DNA of 64,000 nucleotides from Plotosus lineatus (Eukaryota > Chordata > Actinopteri > Siluriformes > Plotosidae). Numbering within the stretch: position 1 is the stretch's first letter; the number at the start of each line of letters is the position of its first letter. Shown here one piece after another: positions 34,517 through 46,292 of the stretch. Below the pieces are notes generated by a model. It did not search any database and was not told the origin of the DNA. It was given only the letters and a program-made list of their open reading frames with translations. A program made the position numbers and the translations under genes. The stretch covers positions 12,266,001 through 12,330,000 of the forward strand of contig CM045751.1 in assembly GCA_024760905.1 (NCBI GenBank), read 5' to 3'.

Positions 34517-35118
34517 TTTAGTGTTTTAGGCTTACAGACAGTCTTCTGGAGTTGTGTGTGTAAGCACAGAGACCACGGCACTGCCAGCAGTCGAACAGAC
34601 GGACAGTGAGTGGGCCATGCTGTAAGAAGTGGAGGATTGGCAGAGCTAAATGTGGAGGACAAAAGCAAGGTCTCAGCACGGATCCTGGAAGATCCTTCTC
34701 AGCTTGCTCTCAGAAAAAACATCTGCGGTATCGCCAGGTGGTTCCAAAAGTCCTGGACCACTAGCAAGAAATGTCCATTTGTTTTATAATTAAAACTACA
34801 ATATATGAACTGGAAATGACACTTAGGTTGGTGATTTGAAGTTAAAGCTGTATTCACATAGGAAGTGACGAGTGACACGCGAACCTCTTTGCTGCTGTAG
34901 CGCACATTAAATTGCCTATTTTACGCAGTCTTTGGAAGTAAATAGTAAAAAGGTTGTGGGAACTCGGTGACTGATGGCATCTGTCAATCAATTTGTTTCT
35001 ATAAATCCCTTGAAATGCTTGTGCAAAAGTTCAGCTCAGTTGAACGCTACACACGCCCCCTTTTCATGCATCTTGATAAAACCCCGCCCCTTATTGCTCA
35101 TTGGTAAGTAATAATCAA

Positions 35119-35889
35119 TTACTGACCCCTGAAGGGGTCGCCACAGCGAATCATCTGCCTCCATCTCACCCTATCCTCTGCATCTTTTTCTCTTACACCA
35201 ACTGCCTTCATGTCCTCCTTCACCACGTCCATGAATCGTCTCTTTGGTCTTCCTCTAAGCCTTCTGCCTGGTAGTTCCAGCCTCAGCATCCTACTACCAA
35301 TATACTCACTATCCCTCCTCTGTACATGTCCAAACCATCTCAATCTAGCCTCTCTGATTTTGTCTCCAAAAAATCTTACATGTGCTGTCCCTCTGATGTC
35401 CTCATTCCTGATCCTATCCATCCTCGTTACTCCCAAAGAGAACCTCAACATTTTCCACTCCACTACCTCCAACTCTGACTCCTGTCTTTTCCCCAGGGCC
35501 ACTGTCTCTAAACCATACAACATCGCTGACCTCAACACCGTCTTGTACACTTTTCCTTTCATTCTTGCTGACACTCTCCTATCGCACATCACACCGGACA
35601 CTTTTCTCCAACCATTCCAGCCTGCCTGCACACGCTTCTTCACCTCTTTTCCACACTCTCCATTGCTCTGGATTGTTGAGCCTAAGTACTTAAAATCCTC
35701 CACCTTCTTTATCTCTGCTCCCTGTAACCTCACCGTTCCTGTTGGGTCCTTGGCATTCATACACATGTATTCTGTCTTACTGAGGCTAACCTTCATTCCC
35801 CTCCTTTCCAGAGCATACCTCCACCTCTCTAGATTTCCCTGCACTTGTTCTCTGCTCTCTAGATTTTCCTGCACTTGTTCTCTGCTCAA
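35119..35889 (-). pseudogene. RTE-type LINE, longest reverse transcriptase C-terminal fragment
   Basis: An open minus frame of 256 codons. Order: NLERWRYALERRGMKVSLSK, VEDFKYLGSTIQSNGECGKE, VYKTVLRSAMLYGLETVALG, MKVSLSKTEYM (thumb region), RLRWFGHVQRR, PGRRLRGRPKRRFMDVVKED and VRWRQMIRCGDP. It is the C-terminal part of an RTE polymerase; the endonuclease and polymerase core are absent (5' truncation). A 30-bp unit at the 5' edge is tandemly duplicated (35826-35888). The usual 3' tail is missing: the sequence stops at the GACCCCTGAAGGGGTC palindrome (35123-35138). Confidence 0.9.
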
Positions 35890-35944
35890 AAAAAAAATTC
35901 TATTGCTATTTTTAATATTCCAGAACCCTTATCTTCACCTGAAT

Positions 35945-36265
35945 CAATTTATCCTTAATTAGGGTCATGTGGAGGGAGGCTGTAACGATGGCGGGGTACA
36001 CCCAGAACTGTTCACCAGTGCATCACAGGACCAACACACACAATAATTCAGACTCACATTCATATCACTGGGCAAACTTGAACAGCCAATTAGCCTTATG
36101 CCTGCATGTCTGTGAACTGTCAGAGGAACCGGGAGAACCTGGATGAAACTCATGCAAAGACAAGGTAAACATGCGAACTCCATACTGAGACGCTATTGCC
36201 GGCCATGAGGCTCCATCCAACCCACGATCTTTTTTTCTGAAAGGCGGATGTGCTAACCACAACAG
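35945..36265 (-). repeat. SINE-3
   Basis: CTTAATTAGGGTCATGTGG tail at left, GCAAACTTGAACAGCCAATT, AACCGGGAGAACCTGG body and a head complement at about 36240-36262. Confidence 0.75.
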
Positions 36266-36269
36266 AACA

Positions 36270-36682
36270 GAATATCCATATTTATTTTCCAGAAGGTTGT
36301 TTAAATTTCCAAAGTGGATCTGCTGTGCGGGGCCATATTTTTCCGAACCTCTCAGACATGTATATGATGTCAAACCCTACGGCAGAGAGTTGCCAGAAAA
36401 GATTCCAAACAAAATTCATTTAGAAAGAGATTAATTAATCATCCAAAGAGTCCTCTGTATGCCCTTTATTCTATTTAACGTAAATAAAAACCAAGGTATT
36501 GACCTGTATTACTCTTAAGTCAGGATTTTGTACATTCTAGCTAACTCAGCGCTGGCTAGCTCTCATGCAATGCTACACGGGAACACACGGAAATGCCACC
36601 TTCACACGTTCACAAAAGTGCACCTAATTTTCATGGTTATTGACAGGCAATACAATAATGCAAAGCTTTTTTGCTTTGCAGT

Positions 36683-36719
<37 letters not shown>

Positions 36720-38540
36720 TTGGTTGTGCAACATCTCAGGGAATCGGTATGATGAACAGTTTTCTGTTGTGCCAGTATTTTAAAACTGTTCTACGAAAAA
36801 GTTATAATTTTGATAAACCCAATATCCAACAGTTCAGATGAAGAAATAATGAAAAACTCCACTTTGTTATGAAGTTGTTATGGTTTCAACTGGATGTTCC
36901 CTTGTATGAGCTGTGAGCTGTAGGCCAGCAGTGTGCAGTATACTCTATCTGGTTTGTCTCTACATTTGGCAACAGAAGTAGATATGGTCCATTTGCCTTG
37001 GCCGATATATACCATCCAGAGTGTCTCAGAAAAGTGTTAGTTCAGGGTCGGGGGTCAAATTTTTAACCGTGTTGTAACATACACAGCTCCGTGCAAAAGG
37101 TACATTTTATTTTATTATGTATGGTTAAGCAAATCATTATAACGTTCAATAGATGATCAATTTTTTTAATGACTGATCATAAAGTTCCAACACACTACAG
37201 TGATGTCAAACGGCGAGATCACAGATGAAAGGTCACGTTACGTCGTTATTTCCAGTTTCCTGCTGTTTGAGTGCTTTATGATTTGGCACTGGGTGAGGAC
37301 ATGGTTTACTGATTTACCAAGAAGGAGTCATCTGTCCAACGCTTTCCAAGTGTGATCTATAGCACTGAAATTAGACCGGACACAGCTCTCGTGCTTGCAC
37401 AATACTGATTCTTCCTCAAATGTGACCTGAGTGCTTATAAATACATTTACAAATAAAGGACCAGATGTTTTATATCGGGACAATTGTACACTCTGATTCG
37501 ATTCATATCTCCATTCGGGAGAAAATACTGATTTCTCAAACATTTAGTGGTTGCATTCCAGTTTTGGCTGGACATGTTGGTAGTTTTACATACAATCAAA
37601 AGACAAACCACATAAAGAACAGAGTCATGTTAAAGCAAAAAAGATAAAAAATAAATAAATTCTGAGGTTGTCAGACAGCCGAGAGCACTCCCACTGAGCA
37701 GTCCAACTCGGCTGTATCATCATCATCATCATCATCGTCATCAACATCATACTACTGTATTAGCATCTCGGATCTACTTGTCTAGTTACAGCAAGATGCT
37801 AATCTTTTTTTTTATTTTTTTATTGTATTTTATTCCGAATGATCTTTTTGACACATTAAATTAACCCTCTATAACTACCACACATTGTCATTGCTACAAC
37901 CATGTTATCACTCAATCACAAAAGTAGGTTTTTGTTTTTATTTCCCATGTCTCATTCAATAGAATTACATTCTAAAGTGAAGCTACACACAGTAGATCGC
38001 AAATAGAAAATATATTTGAGTACACAATTGGAAGGATGAACCACAACGCTGAATGCAGACTGAACAAAAACAACCGCTCCCACCTTCCCTGACTTGCCAT
38101 TGTTGTGCTTGACGGCCCATTCGCCATTCAGATTACCCCTTTTATTTTACTGGTGCTTCGGGGAGGAGGGAATTTAGCATAGTTTTTGGAATGTTTTGCA
38201 ATGAAACTACATAGAAGACCTTATTAATCCAGTGGGAAATGCATCCTTTGCTAACACGAGAAAGCAAATTTATCTCTTCACTCACATCCTCCGTTCTTCT
38301 CGGATTAGGAGGCAGCACAGATAACATAATAATAATAATAATAAAAAAAAAAAAAACCCAGCAAGGCATGTTCCAAGGTTTTTCATTGTGATAGATGGAT
38401 AGATAGATTGATAAATACTCTATTAATGCCTGAGGGATTCCCGTGTCTTTAATCAGAGTAGAGTCCCCAAGCAAGACCATGTTCACCTTAGTGATCACAT
38501 GGCAACAGCCGTAAACAACTGAGCCCTACCTGCAAGAACA
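36270..38540. other. unannotated intronic stretch next to the alternative first exon
   Basis: Mostly unique-looking. Contains a TC run, CAT tract near 37716-37740 and a short AAT/A run near 38327-38357. No coding exon recognised. Confidence 0.5.
36686..36714. repeat. (TC)n microsatellite
   Basis: Pure CT/TC run. Confidence 0.93.
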
Positions 38541-38547
38541 GTCTTAC

Positions 38548-38662
38548 CTTGTAGCTGCTTGAAACGCCCCTCTAGCTGGTTGTAGTTGAAGGGCATCTGA
38601 GACGAATACCCAGATCCATGATAGAGATCCTCAGCCCCCCCAGACCCCCAGTCTGTCTCCAT
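38548..38662 (-). CDS. sptbn1: beta-spectrin (sptbn1-like), alternative first coding exon (short leader isoform)
   Basis: ATG at 38662 in a strong context (AACATGG), 115 nt (38 codons plus one base), ending at a GTAAGA donor at 38547. The peptide starts METDWGSGG and contains MPFNYNQLEGRFKQLQ, which closely resembles the end of the short alternative N-terminus known for SPTBN1. The terminal G is in phase 1, so it splices to the exon at 17900 exactly as the upstream first exon does. The frame is open upstream to an ATG at 38761, but the upstream residues are hydrophobic and unlike the family, so 38662 is preferred. The exon lies inside the 32-kb first intron of the long transcript, which implies its own promoter. 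The presence of both alternative leaders is the best evidence for sptbn1 rather than another beta-spectrin paralogue. Confidence 0.85.
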
Positions 38663-38800
38663 GTTCTCTGACTCAAAACGGCTCCAGAACTCCCAAACTC
38701 CTTGGAAACCACGGAAAAACAAGAGTGCCAAAAAATGGAGGGAAGCAAGAAAGAAAAGCAAAGATCCACCAGGATTTGTTCCCTCTTTTAAACTCTGATC
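38663..38800 (-). promoter_or_regulatory. putative 5' UTR and core promoter of the alternative sptbn1 transcript
   Basis: A first exon 20 kb inside the gene needs its own start site. On the minus strand a TATA-like TTTAAAAG lies at about 38794-38787, roughly 125 bases upstream of ATG 38662, followed by a pyrimidine-rich stretch. This is only a motif match, with no proof of a start site. Confidence 0.3.
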
Positions 38801-39965
38801 TATTCCTTATTACCAGAGGTAAATAAAAGAATATCCAGAAGACTTGGGAGCTGGTCCGTTAAGGGTTTATTCCAGTCTAGTACTTGAGAAATAGTCAACA
38901 CAAGAAGGATCTGTTCCAGAGAGGAGAAGGAGGAGGAGGAGGAGGAGGAGGAGGAGGAGGGAAGCATGCGTCTCCTCTGATTGTTCTCGTCCTGTCTTCC
39001 CTCCCTAGCCATTCAAACGTGGCCTCTCCCCCCACAGTTGATCTCACACACCTACAACCTTTCCCTTACTCAGCTTTTCCTCAATCAAGCCTCTCTCAGA
39101 AGAAAGGTGATCTACAAAGTGAGAACCACTAAATCAGTTGACTTGAAGCACAGCAGTCCAATGAAAAAGCTTCCCTCCAGCACAGCGCACCTTTGTTGGG
39201 CCAGATTTAGAGGAGGGTGGTGGGTGGGACGAGGAGGAGGACTCGGGGCTGTAATTTCACCAGAGGCCCTGCCGCTGCCTGTGTATTTAGCAGTGATGTC
39301 ACTGGTGTTATTACCATAAAGGCAAGGCAAGTAGGAGGAGTGAACCAGGAGAAGGAGAAGTAGGAGGAGGAATGTACCAAGCTTGTAGTGACGAGAAGGG
39401 GTAGAAAAAGAACAGGATGACACCCAGTTTCCCTGTATTGTTGTCTCGGAAGCTTGATGGATGGAAATGTGATGCCAGAGTAATACGCTATAAGCCTTTT
39501 TTTTCGGAATGGCAGAGCAACCAACGTCCTGTATAAAAGCTCATTTGCAAACATCCTGCTTGAGCAGTCACGCGTCGTCCCCCACCTTTCCTGTTGAACT
39601 TCCGTTTGTAAGAATGCAAAACGAAAGACTTGCACCATGCGTACATGTGTGTGGACTTTCTGGCGAGTCCTTCGAGTAAGTAAAATATGTAGCACACTTC
39701 CTTTGAGAGCACTAGCTCTTGTGTCTTGAGCTTTCAGTCTCGAGGCTACTCCTGGGTTTGGCAGCTCTCGCTAGAATATATCACAGAGGGAATATTTCCT
39801 AATGATTAATGATCTGATGATAAATGTAAGCATCCTGTCTGCTCTCTGTCTCCTAATGGGACAGAACTTGGACCTGCAGAGTTAGTTTGGGTTATGTACT
39901 AGCAGATGCAGAGAGCAGTTGGGGGGGAAACTGGCTGAGATTTATTCTGAGATGTAATCAAACTG
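38800..39965. other. upstream of the alternative sptbn1 exon
   Basis: Purine-rich (GGA/GAGGAGG) tracts at 38920-38961 and 39208-39370, otherwise unique-looking. Overlapping ORFs on both strands (up to 162 codons) appear incidental. Candidate regulatory region by position only. Confidence 0.4.
38920..38961. repeat. (GGA)n purine tract upstream of the alternative sptbn1 exon
   Basis: GAGAAGGAGGAGGAGGAGG... all-purine run of about 40 bases, about 260 bp upstream of ATG 38662 on the gene strand. Confidence 0.9.
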
Positions 39966-39983
39966 GTCTTATTTTTATTATTT

Positions 39984-40308
39984 GTGGGGCTGGTGGTGTA
40001 GTGGTTAGGGTGCTGCACTCATGAACGCGAGGTTGTGGGTTGTGTGTTCCAATCCCAGTGAGACCCCCACTGTGCTAAGACTCCTGGGCAAGGTCTTATC
40101 CACAAGTGTGCCTCTGTTCACCCCGCAGTATAAATGGGTACCAGTAAAAATATACTGGGACGGTAACCTGCGATCGACTAGCGTCCCATCCAGGGGGAGT
40201 TGAACTGCTAGTCGCTTCACGCTATGGAAACTGGGGGTAAGCCACCGGCCTGATGAGCCACTAAGCTCGGGTGTAAAAAAACCCAACGGACTTTACCTTA
40301 CCTTTACG
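39984..40308 (+). repeat. SINE-2, full length with 14-bp target duplication
   Basis: GTGGTGTAGTGGTTAGGGTG head, body as in 23636, tail CCCAACGGACTTTACC then TTACC. TATTTTTATTATTT repeats exactly at 39970-39983 and 40309-40322. Confidence 0.95.
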
Positions 40309-41189
40309 TATTTTTATTATTTACCAGGAACAGTAAATTAAACCGAGCAAAGACTTGTACGAGTCTTCTGATAACAGTTATACGCCAAAGACGGTCTCAT
40401 TCTTTAATTATTTAAAAGGATTCCACATGGTATAGATGTTTCGTTTTTTTCCCCGTAACACAATACGCACCATAGTTTACGGACTATGGGAATTTCGCCG
40501 CAAGATCTGGCCTGACTTAGTGTCTTTCAGAGGAATATTAGAGAAAAAGTTGTGGTTGTGTCAGCGAGCAGTCACAAGGAACCCACGTGCTCGCCATACC
40601 CCTGCAGGCATCACTGATCTTTTGTGACCTACTTGTGCCCTTCTGTTTTCTGTTCTATCTGACTATTTACTGTGGAATGATTTCACTTTGGGCTTTTCGA
40701 GGTAAGAGCCAGAGATGTGTTTTTATGTGCTCCTTTCACTTAGAGTAAAGAAGGGAGGGGACATTTCCTGGAACATGAGTTAGTCACACAGAGCAGCTGC
40801 TCATTTCGTTTTAAAAAAGCCAAACCGCTATTTAAGAAAGTTCTCATTAAAACAGAAAATAATTAATATGCTTGTATAGAGAAACATAACAGCTGAATAA
40901 AGTTTGACAGAACTGCATCCTTCAATGGGCTTTTCAGGTAAAAGCCGTCATGAAAAAAAAAAAAAAAATAAAACACCACATGGTCCATTCAATTTTAGCT
41001 TTAAAAGCAAGAAGTCAAGAATTATGAATTCTTTCAATTTATTTTCATTTTCTTGTGATAGCCATTTTAAGAACTAGCAGAAATGCACTAATTCATAATT
41101 ATACATCGAAGGTGTGATGGATGTTGCCGAATATTCAGTTCAGCAACATCCACCAAGCTTGAGGGAAACAATTATCTCAGCATAATCTC

Positions 41190-41456
41190 CATTGGAGAGA
41201 TGGTTTGGACATGTACAGAGTAGGGATAGTGAATATATTGGTAGTAGGATGCTGAGGTTGAAATGACCAGGCAGAAGGTCCAGAGGAAGACCAAAGAAGA
41301 TTTATGGATGTGGTTAAGGAGAACATGAAGGTAGTTTGGAGTAAGAGTAGAAGATGCAGAGGATAGGGTGAGATGGAGGCAGATGATTCGCTGTGGCGAC
41401 CCCTGAAGGGAAAAGCCGAAAGGAAAAGAAGATGATGATGAAGAAGAAGAAGTATA
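41190..41456 (+). pseudogene. RTE-type LINE 3' fragment
   Basis: Frame fragments RWFGHVQSRDSEYIGSRMLR, then a stop in place of a coding codon, RRSRGRPK, EDRVRWRQMIRCGDP. The tail GGGAAAAGCCGAAAGGAAAA then GAAGATGATGATGAAGAAG. Short, with frameshifts. Confidence 0.85.
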
Positions 41457-41469
41457 AACTAAATGGGAA

Positions 41470-41815
41470 GCTCATCCGTTCATTTTTCTGTAACCGATTA
41501 ATCTTAATTAGGGTCACGGGAAGGCTGGCGCCTATCCCAGCCGACTCCGAGCGAGGGCAAAGTACATCCTGGACGGCTCACCAGGCCATCGCAGGGCGGC
41601 AACATGCTGACGGCTTTGCAGCTACTCTTGACGAAAGTCAGCAATAGTTCTTTGACATGAACCTCACACCACAGACAGTGAGAGACATGGCCGGCCTTTC
41701 ATAACCCAGTTAGCTGCACTGCGGGGACAGTGACAACCTGTGAAGGGTGGAACCCGAACCCCCAACCTTAGGATCAGTGATCCAGCGCCCTTTACCTCTA
41801 GGCCACCACTGCCTT
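41470..41815 (-). repeat. SINE-1, variant A
   Basis: CTGTAACCGATTAATCTTAA tail at left; head complement ends ACCACTGCC at 41812. Confidence 0.88.
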
Positions 41816-41902
41816 ACATGGGAATCTAAACAAACAACCAAAAAAAATAAATAATAATAATAACAATAATTAAAATGAATTTTTTTCTAGTTTACTTAAG
41901 GG

Positions 41903-42150
41903 AAGTGGTGTCCTGGTGGTAAAGGTGCTGGATCACTGATCCTAAGGTTGGAGGTTCAAGCCCCACTCTCAACGGGTTGTCACTGTCCCCCACTTTCGTC
42001 AAGAGTATCTGCATAGCCGTCAGTGTGTTTCTACCCTGCGATGGCCTGGTGAGCTGTCCAGGGTATACTCTGCCCTTTTCCGGAGTTGGCTGGGAGGGAC
42101 GCCAGTCTCCTCGCGACCCTAATTAGGATTAAGCGGTACAGAAAATGAAT
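41903..42150 (+). repeat. SINE-1, variant A, with internal deletion
   Basis: Head, B box, then a jump from CACTGTCCCC to ACTTTCGTCAAGAG that removes about 95 bp of body. The tail is intact. It forms an inverted pair with the copy at 41470. Confidence 0.85.
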
Positions 42151-42154
42151 GAAT

Positions 42155-44170
42155 TACTTTACTTAATGAAAAGAATGAAGCACGGACAGGTGCAGAACCT
42201 AAAAGCTGTGTAACAATGTCTCTTTAATCTTTACACTATTTTAATAATACTGTAAAGAAACAGAATGAAAAAATGAAAAGCACAATGGGTGTTCTTTTAC
42301 ACTAATTCCTAATTTTATTTGTAGTCCATCAATACAGTGGAGCTTTCAGCGGGTTGATCGATAAATTTAATTTCTAGACAGGGGAGTCTCCAGAGTCACT
42401 TGTAACCCTAGACAATTTAAATCAGTCCATTCTAGACACAGGTGGAAAAACATGTCCTCACTCTTTAGAGTGATTTAATAGTCTCAGCTGATTGCAGAAC
42501 ATTTACATAATGTTAAAAAAGCTCAATGTTCAGTTCATAAGCTTGGGGAACGCGCAGTCAGCTGAGAATGGGGAAATGTTTCCACCAATGAAAACTGTCT
42601 ACATGAATTGATTCGAACCTTTTGACATTTCCTTATCTGGATTATGGAACATACATCAAAATGTCAAGACATTTTCTGACAGGTATTAACTCGGTAACAT
42701 GATTTCAACCTGAAGATTTACCAGATTTCCCCCCCAAGTTTCCAAACTGGAATTCCAACGGAGGTTGATTTATGATTTAATTCTTTTTTTTTTTCTTCTT
42801 CTTCTTCTTTTTCTTTCCAAGCCAGTAGTTAGAAATTAAGTTTTATAGATAGGTGTAACATAGACTTGTACAGAGATAACAGCATTTCCACAACACAATG
42901 CCCTATATTATATAAGCTTAATATTGCATTAAAACCACGATAAACATGAACAACAAGCTCAGTTTACATTGTGTCAGTTGTTCAAGATTTGTTCTCTGAG
43001 ACAACAGGCCCTTCAGGACACATATCTCCAACTTAAAATTTCACAAGATGTTGCCATGTGATCTTGAAGAGACTGGAACTGTGAAACCAGGCAATTCCAG
43101 TGAGAGCAACCCATGCCAATGATACATCACTAACAGTGACATTTCGCTGGCTGTGAACGCCTCATATTTGCTGAATTCAGCAGAGCGAACAAAATTGAGG
43201 TGTCTGGACAGGAAAGGTGAAGGATAATAGAGTTCATGGGTGCACAAAAGTGACGTTATGCAAGAGACATGCTAGCACCGTGGGGAGTTTTTTCTTTCGT
43301 TTCTTTTTTTTTTTTTTCTTTACAAGCATCTGTGCTACAAATGCAGGGAAGGAATCCATGAGGAAAGAAAAATTCATGGGTGTTTCCTCTGTAAGTAGCC
43401 ATTAGGAAGACAAGCAATAAATGCTCGAATTAATGCAAACCAAGTCCTATATTTATCAGCTTTGCCTCTTTATATACATTAGTATTATTTTCAATGTGTT
43501 TGGTTAAAGAATCACTCCTAATGTTTATTTATCATTGTTCACATTTATCTTTTCAACGTGTTGCATTGCTAAGCTTCGAGAGATCGACCTCGTGTAAATT
43601 ACATTATGTATTACTTTATCTGAGACATGTCTATAAGTTTGGAGGAGCCACACGAAAAACTCTAACCAATGCTTATACTTGGAGACTTTTCCCAGTAGAA
43701 ATAGTATGTTGCTTTACATTTTTTCCCCATAGTCTGAATGTCTGTTTCAGATCAATCTGGCAACCATTAATTGAGGCATGCTGAGGAAGGCAGTGGTGGG
43801 GGCTGTATGTCATAGTATTGGCTCTTCCTTTATGGCAGGCCACATGGTCTACATTAGTGGGGTATGCTGAGTGCTAGTGGGGGGGATTCCTGTGTTATCG
43901 ACCCTCTGGGACTCGAAAGTGTGCTAACGTTACAATGCACTTCCTGTTAGGTGCATGGAGTCAGCTCAGAAATGCAAGAATAAAGAACCACAGTTATGTG
44001 TTTTCAAGGAACTATCATAAAGTTCAAGTTGTTTCGAATATATTAATGTTAAGTAGGGATTTTGTTTGAGTAATGCATCAGAATTGGGATCCTCATCCTG
44101 CAGGAACCATAAAAATCACAGGACTGGCCTGGTTTTACTTTCATTTAGTGGGAAGCCAATGAATATGAAG
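42155..44170. other. longest repeat-poor stretch of the window
   Basis: About 2 kb with only short T/TTC runs (42785-42808, 43306-43320). No ORF with a family signature. Could hold conserved regulatory sequence, but nothing in the bases alone shows it. Confidence 0.45.
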
Positions 44171-44175
44171 AAGGA

Positions 44176-44580
44176 GACAGTTGGCAGAGCTTGGAAGGAT
44201 TGGTCAGATTTACCAAAGGAATGAGTGCGTTTGGGCAGAATTTCTTCAGGCAGGGTTGGTGAGAATTCCTTTTCGAGTAGGGGATCAGTCGGAATTCCTT
44301 TGAGAGTGGGTAGGGTTGGTCAGAATTCCTTTGGGAATGGGGGAATGGCCATGGTTCCTTCAGGAGTGGGCTCGATTGGTCAATCTTCTTGGAGGGATCA
44401 GATAGAATTCCAGTGGGGGTGGTCGGAATGGTTTCTACAGCAAGGAATTATTATCAAATCCATCAGAAGTGGGCGGATTGTTCAGAATTTATTTGGCATG
44501 TATGGAATAGAGACAAGAATCGGGAACACTGATCAAAATTCCTTTAGGAATAGGTAGGAGTGGTCAGCACTGTTTTGTGT
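44176..44580. repeat. degenerate minisatellite, about 30-bp unit
   Basis: A recurring phrase close to GGTTGGTCAGAATTCCTTTG followed by GGAGTGGG appears about 12 times with heavy divergence (clear near 44250, 44285, 44318, 44460 and 44530). The plus-strand 110-codon ORF with repeating VGQNSF-like units is a by-product of the repeat. Confidence 0.75.
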
Positions 44581-44759
44581 ACATACTTCCAGGTTGAAGA
44601 GGAGGGTGGCTAGTTATAGATTATGTTTCTATGTTCACTGGCTTCTTTTGAAGCCCTGGTTGCCAGACAATCACAGAATAACCCTTTCTCTAGAAACTTA
44701 TTTATAAGGATATGCATTTTTTTTTTCAATTTTTCAACTCGAGTTCTTGAGTGTTCAGC

Positions 44760-44784
44760 AAAAAAAAAAAAAAAAAAAAAAAAA
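44760..44784. repeat. poly(A) tract
   Basis: 24 consecutive A residues. Confidence 0.95.
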
Positions 44785-45091
44785 CAACAATTTTTTAAGT
44801 AGTGCTTTTGAAAAAAAAAGAAGAAAAAATCAAGTCAACCCTTAATAAGCATACATTTTCCAAAAAAACTTTTCCCACCCCAAATAGAACATGCAGTAAT
44901 TTAGAATTATATGCCAAAGTCATGGTGGATGAGTCTGAATAGTCCCAGAGACAAAATAAGACAACTGCAATTCAGCCGCATCCACTGGGTCAAAGGCAAA
45001 TAATTGTTTTAGTAGATACTACATGAGAAAATAAACAAAAAAAAAGCAAACCAAAAGAACATTTTTATGGTTCAGTTGTCAAATTGTCCAA

Positions 45092-45427
45092 GGGGCAGTG
45101 GTGGTCTAGTGGTATAATGCGCTGGATCGCAGATCCAAAGGTTGGGGGTTCGAGCCCCACTCTCCACAAGGTTGTCACTGTCCCCCCAGTGCGGCTAACT
45201 GGGTTATCAAAGGCGGGCAATGTCTCTCACTGTCTATGTTGAGAGGCATGTAAAAGAACCATTGCTGACTTTCGTAAAGAGTAGCTGCAAAGTCGTCAGC
45301 GTCATCAGCGCCGTCAGCGGAAGGGCATCCGACGTAAAAACCGCTGCCAAATCAAACGTGCGAATCTGATTCGCTGTGGCGACTCCCGAGTAAAAGGGAA
45401 AAAGCCGAAAGGAAGACAGACAGACAG
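45092..45427 (+). repeat. SINE-1, variant B, full length with 16-bp target duplication
   Basis: GGGGCAGTGGTGGTCTAGTG head, GGGGGTTCGAGCCCCAC B box, shared body, then the RTE-type tail CGGAAGGGCATCCGACGTAA, GCTGTGGCGACTCCCGAG and a (CAGA)n end. TTGTCAAATTGTCCAA repeats at 45076-45091 and 45428-45443. Confidence 0.96.
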
Positions 45428-45973
45428 TTGTCAAATTGTCCAAATCATGGTAGATAAATGAACTCTGCGCTCACATGCAAATAGAGCTAATAGATAATAA
45501 TAATAATAATAGATGATAACAATCAGAGCTGCTGATGGTGCTTTTGTGAGACACATTTGAGTTTAAATTGTAGCATGTGTTATACAAAAAAGATAAAAGA
45601 TATTTTTCACTTTTCATACTGAACCATTTGTATCAGGTTAGCTGTACTCAATGTACTATAAACAAAAGTAAACAATGCATGACTAACACTGTTTAGCTTA
45701 TTCATGAAGGGCTTCGTACATACGATACAAACACACAAGTAAACTGTGCTTTGGAAAGGTGTTTCAGTAGGAACTGTGTAAAAACACTAGAAAAACAAAC
45801 AGAGGTACGATTTAATGATTTATTTACCTGTATTAAAGGATGATAATGATGATGTCATCTAATCCAAGTGACCATGACAAACAGTGAGTGTCTGCTGTTT
45901 TGATTCAAGCATTACTTATTGGAATAATGTTTTTTGTTTATTCCTGAGACAGTGAACGACAGTAATCAGATTA

Positions 45974-46292
45974 CAGTGATCCCTCGCTACTCCATGCTTC
46001 AGTTTATCACGGGTTTTTCCAAAATATTCATTGAAAACGGAAAAAAATAAGGAAATTAAGGAAAATTAGGGGAAAAGTTCAGGAAAATGCCACAAAAACA
46101 AGGCCAATTATACAAAAAAAAAAACAAAAAAAAAAACAAACAAACAAAAGCAAAAAACAACCCAAAACCCCCCAACAAAACTACTTGCATTTTTATGTGA
46201 GGTGCGCATCTGTGTATTTATATTTGATTTACATCTTATGCATTATTTTTGAATATTTAATTGTTATTATCAGCATTTATAGCATTGAATAT
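45974..46292. mobile_element. pogo/Tigger-like MITE, truncated
   Basis: CAGTGATCCCTCGCTACTCC start with TA before it, homologous to 32958 up to ATTGAATATGTAT, then the other half is missing. Confidence 0.8.

Noticed and set aside
35210..35962. 250-codon plus-strand ORF (also 53464-53736 and 54714-55343)
   Set aside because: Antisense shadows of the RTE reverse transcriptase on the minus strand; the sense frames carry the family motifs.
38495..38761. Start of the alternative spectrin leader at the upstream ATG 38761
   Set aside because: The extra 33 residues are hydrophobic and unlike the known leader; ATG 38662 has a better context and fits the short leader length.
39207..39695. 162-codon minus-strand ORF upstream of the alternative sptbn1 exon
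   Set aside because: No recognised motif; overlaps purine tracts and an equally long ORF on the other strand.
44225..44557. 110-codon Gly/Arg-rich ORF with repeated VGQNSF units
   Set aside because: Explained by the underlying 30-bp minisatellite.
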